Assembly (NCBI GenBank): GCA_021796175.1
Contig: JAJYOM010000025.1
Coordinates: forward strand, 1-15,417
Length of the DNA stretch: 15,417 nucleotides
Reading direction: 5' to 3'
Source: Thermoplasmata archaeon
GTDB taxonomy: Archaea > Thermoplasmatota > Thermoplasmata > Sysuiplasmatales > Sysuiplasmataceae
Each line of letters begins with the position of its first letter. The first letter of the stretch is position 1. Under the pieces are notes generated by a model. It was given only the letters and a program-made list of their open reading frames with translations, did no database searches and had not been told where the DNA came from. This document shows, piece after piece, positions 1 to 5,521 of the stretch. Both the position numbers and the translations under genes were made by a program.

Positions 1-197
1 GCAGCAAGAAGCGCTCCTGTCCGCCTGTCATATGTCATATGAAAAACCTGTATTCCCTTGAAAAAGGGGCCAGAAGCCTTCCATGACCTTCTGTCATCCC
101 TGGACCTGAACAGGAAACCACCCTTCTTCGTACCCACCATGAGCAGCGTTTCATCGCCACTGCCTGCACCACGCTTTGATTTCACCATGTTTCTCAT
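1..197 (-). CDS. BNR/sialidase-like beta-propeller protein, N-terminal part (runs off window)
   Basis: Only the first 65 codons are inside the window; the gene continues beyond base 1 with no stop. The ATG at 197-195 overlaps the TGA of the upstream MoaD-like gene (ATGA), so the two are probably translationally coupled. The visible protein has a short basic start, then a strand-like segment VGTKKGGFLF (residues 21-30) and S32-R-D34-D-R-R-S-W39. The latter fits an Asp-box (S-x-D-x-G-x-x-W) except that Arg replaces Gly. It continues GPFFKGIQVFHMTYDRR, which resembles the first blade of proteins annotated as WD40/YVTN/BNR-like or exo-alpha-sialidase-like. Known of the family: beta-propeller folds, some glycosidases, most with unknown substrate. 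There is no signal peptide, so a cytoplasmic location is inferred. A sialidase activity should not be assumed. The family call is made from pattern recognition on a fragment. Confidence 0.72.
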   Translation of the reverse strand, partial: MRNMVKSKRGAGSGDETLLMVGTKKGGFLFRSRDDRRSWKASGPFFKGIQVFHMTYDRRTGALLA

Positions 198-502
198 CCG
201 CCCGCAACAGATGGCAGTATGACAATCTCCTTAGCACCCGACAGATCAGTGTTTCGTCCCTGCATTTCCCTTATATCCTTTCCATCAATGAAGATGTTGA
301 CATACCTTCTCACATTTCCCTGGTCGTCAATCAGCCTGTGGGATATTCCGGGAAACAGCCTGTCCAGCGAACTTGCAAGGCACTCAATGTTATCCACGGG
401 TTCAATATCAGTTTCATTGTTTGAACCTGTATAGTCCCGCAGATGCATCGAAATCACAATGTGGACCGTATTTGACGTCTCTGAACCTGTTCGGCGATTC
501 AA
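194..502 (-). CDS. MoaD/ThiS-like ubiquitin-fold sulfur-carrier or SAMP-type modifier protein
   Basis: A 102-residue protein of the beta-grasp MoaD/ThiS family. The core runs from about residue 13; LRDYTG (21-26), FPGI (50-53), VNIFIDGKDIR (68-78) and the terminal ILPSVAGG (95-102) are typical. The C-terminal Gly-Gly is the residue pair that an E1-like enzyme adenylates and converts to thiocarboxylate or conjugates. In archaea such proteins act as molybdopterin or tRNA-thiolation sulfur carriers or as SAMP protein modifiers; which applies cannot be told here, as no MoaE, ThiF/MoeB or JAMM protease gene is in the window. I chose the TTG at 502 because a perfect GGGAGGT lies 9 bases upstream (512-518); a longer frame could begin with GTG at 532. 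It is cotranscribed with the BNR-like gene (ATGA overlap). That pairing suggests a dedicated function different from molybdenum cofactor synthesis. Confidence 0.85.
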   Translation of the reverse strand: MNRRTGSETSNTVHIVISMHLRDYTGSNNETDIEPVDNIECLASSLDRLFPGISHRLIDDQGNVRRYVNIFIDGKDIREMQGRNTDLSGAKEIVILPSVAGG

Positions 503-511
503 TCGGGGATT

Positions 512-518
512 ACCTCCC
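512..518 (-). promoter_or_regulatory. Ribosome binding site of the MoaD-like gene
   Basis: On the minus strand this reads GGGAGGT, a near-complete complement of the archaeal 16S 3' end. It sits 9 bases before TTG 502 and decides that unusual start over GTG 532, which would place this site inside the coding sequence. Confidence 0.7.
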
Positions 519-558
519 TGCACACTCTGCACTGGGCTGTCCTGTAGACTGTGTGCAG
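518..558. repeat. 8-bp perfect inverted repeat around the predicted moaD-like transcription start
   Basis: CTGCACAC (518-525) and GTGTGCAG (551-558) are perfect inverted copies separated by 25 bases. The right arm abuts the minus-strand TATA box and the left arm overlaps the ribosome site, so the pair brackets the predicted start of transcription near 535. It could be an operator or a leader hairpin; chance occurrence is not excluded. Confidence 0.4.
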
Positions 559-567
559 TATAATAAT
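558..567 (-). promoter_or_regulatory. TATA box for the MoaD-like/BNR-like operon
   Basis: The minus strand reads TTATTATAC here, an archaeal TATA-like element. Initiation about 25 bases downstream would fall near 535, giving a leader of about 33 bases that contains the GGGAGGT site. It is back to back with the promoter at 618-627, so two operons diverge from this 153-base gap. Confidence 0.5.
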
Positions 568-617
568 CAGTTAGGGAGTCAATTGATACCTGCCTGCAGT
601 TGAATAGATAGAATAAA

Positions 618-627
618 TTTAATATAT
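618..627 (+). promoter_or_regulatory. TATA box for the regulator/membrane/ABC operon
   Basis: TTTAATATAT within an AT-rich stretch, preceded by purine-rich GAATAAA that could serve as a BRE. Its centre lies about 33 bases before the GTG at 656. Initiation near 648-653 would leave a leader of only a few bases, which fits the lack of a ribosome site before this gene. Confidence 0.6.
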
Positions 628-655
628 CATGATTTCTTTACATATCTGATGAGCT

Positions 656-967
656 GTGGATGAGATACGCAGCAGGAAGGAGCTACTGAAGCTTATGAAG
701 GTGATGTCCAACCCGATCAGGATCAGAATAATCGCGTCTCTTGAACGTGATCCGAAGCACATCTATGCCCTCGCAAAAGAGCTCAACCTGTCATATCCGC
801 TCGTGCACCTCTATCTCGAATCACTCGAGAAGGCTGGCCTTGTCACGGGCAAGCTGTCTGCCGGACTAGTCGACGAAAGGGAGAGAAAGACTTACCATGT
901 AGTCGATTTTGAGTTGAGGATAACGCCAGCTCTGATAAGAAAACTGGAGGAGAATCAAAATGAGTAG
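656..967 (+). CDS. ArsR-like winged-helix transcriptional regulator
   Basis: A 103-residue protein that is almost entirely one winged helix-turn-helix domain. Residues 10-30 (LKLMKVMSNPIRIRIIASLE) are the usual first helices of ArsR-type regulators. The HTH is about residues 36-62 (YALAKELNLSYPLVHLYLESLEKAGLV), and the wing is about 63-88, with ERERKTYHV forming its second strand. No cysteine metal site is visible, so metal sensing is unlikely; the signal is unknown. The start is a GTG just behind a TATA box, consistent with leaderless initiation. The end overlaps the next ATG by 8 bases. As the first gene of the operon, it probably autoregulates the downstream membrane and ABC genes; that is inferred from position. 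The family is clear, the target is not. Confidence 0.85.
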   Translation: MDEIRSRKELLKLMKVMSNPIRIRIIASLERDPKHIYALAKELNLSYPLVHLYLESLEKAGLVTGKLSAGLVDERERKTYHVVDFELRITPALIRKLEENQNE

Positions 968-1289
968 AAGATCGAACCATCTCTTGATGCTTGCGCCATC
1001 GATAGTTCTGGGCCTGGGCGTTACTGTTGCAGCCCTGTTTGCGATCAGGAGCGGCTTCAGCAGCATACTTGGAACAATCATAATTGTGCTTTCTCTGCTG
1101 ATTGCAGGTGTTCTTGGAGTTGTCGGTATTGGCCTTTCCAGCGAACTCCCCGGCATTGACACCGAGGAGGATGAGCGGCTCAAGACACTCAGGGCCGCGC
1201 AGAGGGCCATGATTGAGGAAATGGACGAGATGATAGAGATCCTTGGAGAGATAAGGGATACACTGAAGTCGACAGGAGAAAGCGATTGA
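960..1289 (+). CDS. Two-segment membrane protein with coiled-coil C-terminal tail
   Basis: A 109-residue protein with no family I recognise. It has a basic N-terminus (MSRRSNH), two hydrophobic segments at about residues 8-28 and 36-58 separated by a short loop, then a charged tail (about 65-109) with heptad-like spacing of I, M and L: AMIEEMDEMIEILGEIRDTL. By the positive-inside rule both ends are probably cytoplasmic. GGAGG at 946-950 lies 9 bases before the ATG. The gene overlaps the regulator by 8 bases and ends directly before a 42-residue gene whose product has a similar amphipathic helix, so a complex between the two is plausible. It may anchor the bactofilin-like protein or the regulator at the membrane; this is inferred from context only. 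Confidence 0.8.
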   Translation: MSRRSNHLLMLAPSIVLGLGVTVAALFAIRSGFSSILGTIIIVLSLLIAGVLGVVGIGLSSELPGIDTEEDERLKTLRAAQRAMIEEMDEMIEILGEIRDTLKSTGESD

Positions 1290-1418
1290 ATGAAGCCGAA
1301 GTACTACGGAATATCTGATGCCGAAGCAACCGAACTCATGCGAAAAAGGATTGAGACGCTGAAGTCGCTGCTGAGAGAAATAAACAGCATACTGAAGGAG
1401 GCAGGGGGCCGGGATTGA
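1290..1418 (+). CDS. 42-residue helical microprotein
   Basis: An ATG at 1290 follows the TGA of the preceding gene (1287-1289) with no gap, and its own TGA (1416-1418) is followed at once by the ATG of the bactofilin-like gene. The product begins MKPKYYGISDAEATELM and continues as one amphipathic helix, with L, I and L recurring at heptad-like positions (IETLKSLLREINSILKEAG). It resembles the coiled-coil tail of the preceding membrane protein in charge and hydrophobic pattern. GGAG at 1275-1278 lies 11 bases before the ATG. The tight fit between two other genes and the use of AAG, CTG, ATA and GAG codons like its neighbours support real coding. The function is unknown; a small coiled-coil partner or adaptor is the simplest guess. 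Confidence 0.7.
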   Translation: MKPKYYGISDAEATELMRKRIETLKSLLREINSILKEAGGRD

Positions 1419-2186
1419 ATGGTCAAAGACAACAGGTTCGACGCCTACTACGAGGGTAAAGTCGCGGGTGGTTCCAGTTTCGGAGCAGAGCAGGAGGATA
1501 GTTATCAAGAAGAGACAGCATTCGAATCTGAGCAGCTTACCCTGTCAGGCAGCGCCAGGGCGGATTCCGCCATCGCAAGACATATCTCAATATCCGGGTC
1601 GGGCCATGTGTCAAAGGACATCAAAGGTGAAACGCTTGACTGTTCCGGCAGCCTGAACGTTGGCGGCAACATCAGTGCCTCGAGAGTCAATGTTTCCGGT
1701 TCACTTGACTGCGGTGGCAGCATCAGAAGCGAGTACACAATTGCAAGCGGGAGCTGCCGTGCCGCGAGGAGTGTCTTTGGGCAGCATGAGATTTCTGCAT
1801 CGGGAAGCATCAGTGCTCCAGAGCTTGTGTCAGCCGAGATGATAAGGATTGCAGGTTCTGTCCATGCGGATGTCGCAAAGGGACATGAAGTCAGATTGAG
1901 CGGTGGAGGAAAAGTGGGCGCTGTGCTGTGCTGCGACGCATACATAAATGCCGGCAAGGGTGGCGCAAAGTTAATCAACCTGTTCTCACCAGGGAACAGG
2001 CGAACACTGATGATAGGCAGAATTGAATCTACGGGGCATGTGTATGTCGACATGTGCAACGTGGGCGAGATAAACGCTGATTCAGTCGAAATCGGCAGGA
2101 ACTGCAGCGTGGACAGGATAGTCTATGCTAGCAACTGCATCGTGGCAGAGGGCGCGGATGTGAAGGAGAAGCCAGTCAGGCGCTAG
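1419..2186 (+). CDS. Bactofilin-like/polymer-forming beta-helix protein
   Basis: A 255-residue protein. After an acidic, probably disordered N-terminal tail (1-38) come eight rungs marked by S-G-S or a variant, starting at residues 43, 59, 76, 93, 110, 128, 145 and 161. The spacing is 16-18 residues, the repeat length of a right-handed beta-helix as in bactofilins. Residues about 183-245 continue with strand-rich sequence (VYVDMCNVGEINADSVEIG) that lacks the SGS mark, probably a further set of windings or a cap. Bactofilins polymerise without nucleotide and organise envelope or cell-shape machinery; archaeal relatives exist. No signal peptide or membrane segment is present, so cytoplasmic action at the membrane through partners is inferred. 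Cysteines occur at 75, 98, 112, 171, 172, 213, 229 and 240, many of them near turns. The gene abuts the microprotein gene and precedes an ABC exporter pair. Confidence 0.78.
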   Translation: MVKDNRFDAYYEGKVAGGSSFGAEQEDSYQEETAFESEQLTLSGSARADSAIARHISISGSGHVSKDIKGETLDCSGSLNVGGNISASRVNVSGSLDCGGSIRSEYTIASGSCRAARSVFGQHEISASGSISAPELVSAEMIRIAGSVHADVAKGHEVRLSGGGKVGAVLCCDAYINAGKGGAKLINLFSPGNRRTLMIGRIESTGHVYVDMCNVGEINADSVEIGRNCSVDRIVYASNCIVAEGADVKEKPVRR

Positions 2187-2198
2187 AGTGGTGGAAAG

Positions 2199-3146
2199 TT
2201 GGATAGCGATCGTGTCGTTGATGTTGAAGACCTCCGTTTCACCTATGGAAGCGGGCGGTATGCTCTTGACGGCATCAGTTTTGGCATATCAAAGGGCGAA
2301 GTGTTCGGCTTTCTGGGCAGGAACGGTGCGGGCAAGACAACAACGATCAAGGTGCTGACAACACTGGCAAGGCCGGCATCAGGAAAGGCTACTGTTCTGG
2401 GCCATGATGTGAGGCATGGCGGGAAGGCGCTCAGGAGCAAGATCGGCGTTGTCCTCCAGGAAGAGTCGTTCGATTTCACAACGGTGGAGAAGTCGCTCGA
2501 CATATACGGTGTCATGTGGCGCATACAGAAGAAGGAGCGCGAGAGGAAAATTGAGGAACTGCTCTCATTCTTCGAGCTGGAGGATGCGAGGAAAAAGCGC
2601 ATGTGGGATCTGTCTGGCGGCCAGAAGAGGAGAGTGCAGGTGGCGAGAGAGTTCATGCATGACATGGAACTCCTCTTCCTCGACGAACCCACTGTCGGGC
2701 TTGATACAATAACGAGAAGAAAGATACTTGACATGGTCAACGAAAAGACGAAGGACGGACTGACTGTTTTCTTCACGACACACAATCTGGAGGAAGCCGA
2801 CTACATTTGCGACAGGATCGCAATAATAGACAGCGGAAGGATACTGGCGAATGACACTGTGAGTGCCCTTAAGAGGAGTTACTCTGGATACAAGACGGTA
2901 GAGGCGTCCTTCAGCCATGACGGAGCTGATGTGGACGGAATGCTGGCAAGTATACCAAACATACGCATCGAGAGGCCAGTGAACAGCGGCGAGCCGTTCA
3001 AGCTCATAGGCCCTGAAGCGGAGGAGACAGTTAAACTCATAATTGAAAAGTCGACGAAGAATGGCATCAGACTGGAATGGCTGAACATACATCCGGTGAC
3101 GCTCGAGGAAGTGTTTCTGAAGGCTGTCGGAGCTGCTGAGAGCTGA
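2199..3146 (+). CDS. ABC-2 type exporter, ATP-binding subunit (NatA/DrrA-like)
   Basis: A 315-residue ATPase with every motif of an active ABC domain: Walker A GRNGAGKTT (40-48), Q-loop Gln87, signature LSGGQKRR (138-145), Walker B LLFLDEP (158-164), D-loop GLD (167-169) and switch His195 in TTHNLEEAD. A C-terminal extension (about 220-315) ending PVTLEEVFLKAVG is the DUF4162-like part seen in DrrA/NatA/CcmA exporters. The start is a TTG at 2199, since no ATG or GTG lies in frame nearby; GGTGG just upstream (about 2190-2194) is an archaeal-style ribosome site. The subunit energises the permease encoded 9 bases downstream. The substrate (drug, lipid, sodium or surface component) cannot be deduced. 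It belongs to the operon starting at 656. Confidence 0.95.
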   Translation: MDSDRVVDVEDLRFTYGSGRYALDGISFGISKGEVFGFLGRNGAGKTTTIKVLTTLARPASGKATVLGHDVRHGGKALRSKIGVVLQEESFDFTTVEKSLDIYGVMWRIQKKERERKIEELLSFFELEDARKKRMWDLSGGQKRRVQVAREFMHDMELLFLDEPTVGLDTITRRKILDMVNEKTKDGLTVFFTTHNLEEADYICDRIAIIDSGRILANDTVSALKRSYSGYKTVEASFSHDGADVDGMLASIPNIRIERPVNSGEPFKLIGPEAEETVKLIIEKSTKNGIRLEWLNIHPVTLEEVFLKAVGAAES

Positions 3147-3155
3147 GGTGAATGC

Positions 3156-3932
3156 ATGGACATATCAAACTCAATCAGGCTGGCAAAGAGGAACATACTG
3201 GTAAACACTGATCCTGGAACACTTGTCTTCCTGCTTATGATGCCGACGCTCTACCTTGTCTTCATGGGGTACATGTTCGGCTCGCTTATCGGCGGTATTG
3301 CGGTCGGTTCATCAAAGATAGCGTACATGAATTTCCTTTCACCCGGCATCGTCTCTTTCCAGACACTTACGGCTGGAGCGGTTGCGGGCGGCATGCTCTG
3401 GTCAGACAGGCGTTATGGGATGTTCGAGCAGATACTCTCCTGCCCTTACAGCAGGGCTGAATATCTGCTGGGCATAATGTTTACAACAATCGCGCTTGCG
3501 ATCTTTGGAGCCATTATCATGATCATAATATCGTCGCTGCTTATTGGTGGCATAACTTTCGGCCTGGCAGGACTGGGCATAATTATGCTCAATCTTATTG
3601 TGGGCAGCATTTTCTGGGGTGCATTCCTTCTCGCACTTGCGGCGATTTCAAAGTCAAACCAGATGTACAACAGCATTCAGGTCATCATACTGTTCTTCGC
3701 AAGCTTTGCCAGCACAGTCTTCTATCCGATTTCCGGTTCAACGCCTGCCGCTCTGCGATACACCGTTGCACTCAACCCGCTGACATACATTGCGGACACT
3801 GTGAGGGACGGTTACATTTCACTGTTCAACGGATCGCTGATTGTGGATGAGCTCATCCTTCTTTTTGCCACCATTGTGATGTTCATGATTGCACTGCTTT
3901 CCTACAGGACAATAAAGATAGGCGTGAAGTAG
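3156..3932 (+). CDS. ABC-2 type exporter, membrane permease subunit
   Basis: A 258-residue protein with six predicted membrane segments, roughly at residues 22-45, 58-80, 100-128, 134-160, 168-190 and 228-252. Two family traits are visible: the amphipathic stretch WSDRRYGMFEQILSCPYSRAEYLLG between helices 2 and 3, which contacts the ATPase in ABC-2 permeases, and the NPLTYIADTVRDG segment before the last helix. It would pair with the preceding ATPase as a two-plus-two exporter. GAGGTG (3145-3150) overlaps the ATPase stop codon and sits 5 bases before ATG 3156, so the two subunits are translationally coupled. Length and layout match NatB/DrrB-type permeases. The substrate is unknown; the bactofilin-like and coiled-coil genes upstream suggest export tied to envelope organisation, an inference from context. 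Confidence 0.92.
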   Translation: MDISNSIRLAKRNILVNTDPGTLVFLLMMPTLYLVFMGYMFGSLIGGIAVGSSKIAYMNFLSPGIVSFQTLTAGAVAGGMLWSDRRYGMFEQILSCPYSRAEYLLGIMFTTIALAIFGAIIMIIISSLLIGGITFGLAGLGIIMLNLIVGSIFWGAFLLALAAISKSNQMYNSIQVIILFFASFASTVFYPISGSTPAALRYTVALNPLTYIADTVRDGYISLFNGSLIVDELILLFATIVMFMIALLSYRTIKIGVK

Positions 3933-3943
3933 GACGGGCTGAC

Positions 3944-4768
3944 ATGGACACTTTCTACATTCTATGCAGGCCAGATCCGGCAAGCAGCAATATCGGAGCA
4001 AGCCTCATCGAGGAAGGACAATTCAGGCCGGAAGCAAGAGCGGACGGAATGGAACTGTTCCGAAGCGGAGCGGATTGCCTGGTCACGATAGACACCATAC
4101 ACATACACAGAGAGGGACTCGACTCTCAAATTGGGGAGGTGTTCGGCATTTCGCCAGGCAGACTTGTTTTCATGTCCACTCACAGATCCAGGTCGAATAC
4201 TCCGGCCATAACTTTCCACCCCATTGGAAATTACGGGGAGGCGCTTCTCGGCGGCAGACCCGGGACGCTGGTGCCTTCATGCCCCGAGCTAATGACAGGC
4301 ACAATGCTTGCAATGAACCGGACCGGACATGCCGGATACCAGATTACTTACGAGGCGACGCACCACGGCCCGCACATCGAGACGCCCGCACTTTTCGCCG
4401 AAATTGGAAGCGGAGAGGAGCAGTGGAGGGATGCAGACGCCGGGAGAGAAGTGGCCAGGGCGCTGCTGCTGAAGGAGGAGCCGGAAGGCATTAACGCCGT
4501 GGGTGTCGGCGGCGGCCATTACTGTTCAAGGTTCGTGGAGATAGCCAGAAAGAGGAAGGTCAACTTTGGCCATTTCATACCGAACCACAATCTGCATCTG
4601 CTCGATGAGAAAGTGGCACAGGAGTTAGCTGAGAAGAGCCCAAGGACTTCCCACTTTGTCGTTCACGAGGACAGGAAGCATACCGAATCAATAGAGAGGG
4701 TCGGGCAGCTGCTTGAGGCGGCTGGCCTGAAGAAACTCGATCACTCCCTCTCTCCATTCAGGAAATGA
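3944..4768 (+). CDS. dtdA: D-aminoacyl-tRNA deacylase, archaeal/plant GEK1 type (DTD2)
   Basis: A 274-residue zinc-dependent hydrolase that removes D-amino acids wrongly attached to tRNA, acting as a cytoplasmic proofreading enzyme. Family signatures are visible in order: STHRSRSNTPAIT (78-90), the His-rich THHGPH with IETPAL (139-150), GGHYCSRF (190-197) and NFGHFIPNH (207-215). These His and Cys residues are the likely metal and catalytic positions. The length matches archaeal DtdA. The ATG lies 11 bases after the permease stop, so it may be the last gene of the operon starting at 656, although its function is unrelated; the ribosome site is weak. Its 3' end overlaps the convergent pyrH gene by 11 bases, so readthrough from either side would produce antisense RNA. 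Confidence 0.94.
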   Translation: MDTFYILCRPDPASSNIGASLIEEGQFRPEARADGMELFRSGADCLVTIDTIHIHREGLDSQIGEVFGISPGRLVFMSTHRSRSNTPAITFHPIGNYGEALLGGRPGTLVPSCPELMTGTMLAMNRTGHAGYQITYEATHHGPHIETPALFAEIGSGEEQWRDADAGREVARALLLKEEPEGINAVGVGGGHYCSRFVEIARKRKVNFGHFIPNHNLHLLDEKVAQELAEKSPRTSHFVVHEDRKHTESIERVGQLLEAAGLKKLDHSLSPFRK

Positions 4769-5444
4769 GCGTTCCGTTGAACGGCAGGCCCTTTATCGCG
4801 TTGGAAAGCTGCTGAAGGTCCCTGCCGTGCACAACAGCTGTCGGTATCTTGCTCCTGCCAATCAGCTTGGCGCCGAGCGGGTCGAAAACGAAACTGGAAC
4901 CCGCCTCCATTCGGGCGAATACAACCTTGTCGAGAAGTTCCTTGTACGACATCTTCTCAATACGGGTTGCATTGGGATTGATCTTGGGATCTTCCGTGTA
5001 AACACCATCGACAGAAGTGGCGTTTATCAGCCTGGTTGCCTTGACCCGTTCCGCCCCCATGGCAGCTACAGCGTCTGTTGTGTGGCCGGGATGTGTCCCT
5101 CCCATTACGACAATCGCGTTGCTGTTCAGTGCAAGCCTCGCCTCATCAAGGCTTTCCGCGGGCTTGTAGTATGCCTTCTCGCCCAGGGCGGTGATAAGCA
5201 GCCGGGCATTCAGCCTCGTGACTTCTATTCCGAGCTCGTCCAGCGATGATTCATCGGCGCCCAGCGAGCGCCCGATTGTTATGTAGTAGCGTGCAATCTT
5301 GCCGCCGCCGCAGACAACCAGAAATTTATATGTGGGCACCAATTCCAGTAACATTGAGGCGAGCTGCTTTATGAATGACATGTCATCGTTGTCCGGCACC
5401 AGTATTGAGCCTCCGATCGAGAGGGCTATTTTTTCTTGCGGCAT
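4758..5444 (-). CDS. pyrH: UMP kinase, archaeal type
   Basis: A 228-residue amino-acid-kinase-family enzyme that phosphorylates UMP to UDP in pyrimidine nucleotide synthesis. Motifs: the N-terminal Gly-rich loop SIGGSI (9-14), CGGGKIARYY (45-54), the UMP-binding GGTHPGHTTDAVAA (115-128) and the ATP-binding NATSVDGVYTEDPK (141-154), followed by SSFVFDPLGAK (183-193). The length is that of archaeal UMP kinases, which lack the longer bacterial N-terminus. The ATG lies about 25 bases from a TATA box with no ribosome site, so the message is probably leaderless. It is divergent from prf1 and convergent with dtdA, and is therefore transcribed alone. All key residues are intact. Confidence 0.95.
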   Translation of the reverse strand: MPQEKIALSIGGSILVPDNDDMSFIKQLASMLLELVPTYKFLVVCGGGKIARYYITIGRSLGADESSLDELGIEVTRLNARLLITALGEKAYYKPAESLDEARLALNSNAIVVMGGTHPGHTTDAVAAMGAERVKATRLINATSVDGVYTEDPKINPNATRIEKMSYKELLDKVVFARMEAGSSFVFDPLGAKLIGRSKIPTAVVHGRDLQQLSNAIKGLPFNGTLIS

Positions 5445-5463
5445 TTGACAACCTGCTCTTAGG

Positions 5464-5473
5464 GCTTATATGT
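5464..5473 (-). promoter_or_regulatory. TATA box for pyrH
   Basis: The minus strand reads ACATATAAGC. Its centre is about 25 bases upstream of ATG 5444, which places the transcription start at or next to the start codon, as in leaderless archaeal genes. The 74- to 77-base gap also holds the prf1 promoter on the other strand. Confidence 0.6.
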
Positions 5474-5492
5474 CCCTGTGAAAGGGAGAGAA

Positions 5493-5509
5493 TTTTTTAG
5501 TATTAAAAA
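5493..5509 (+). promoter_or_regulatory. TATA region for the prf1-argS operon
   Basis: TTTTTTAG followed by TATTAAAAA, preceded by purine-rich AAAGGGAGAG as a possible BRE. Initiation about 25 bases downstream falls at 5519-5531, across the cluster of candidate starts GTG 5519, ATG 5522 and ATG 5528. No ribosome site stands at usual spacing, so a leaderless message is likely. Confidence 0.5.
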
Positions 5510-5521
5510 TCAATCAAAGTG

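Noticed and set aside
176..603. Three plus-strand open frames of 71-82 codons
   Set aside because: They lie opposite the MoaD-like gene, which has a strong ribosome site, a TATA box and a clear family signature.
843..1508. Long minus-strand open frame (221 codons) across the operon start
   Set aside because: It is antisense to three genes with good ribosome sites and family or structural signals; the translation is rich in Cys, His and Gln with no domain.
1545..1910. SGS-marked periodicity as a DNA-level tandem repeat
   Set aside because: The period is in the protein; codons and intervening bases differ between copies and the spacing varies by 3-6 bases, so there is no DNA repeat array.
1505..2059. 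Minus-strand open frame of 184 codons
   Set aside because: Antisense mirror of the SGS repeats of the bactofilin-like gene; it has no start signal and no recognisable fold.
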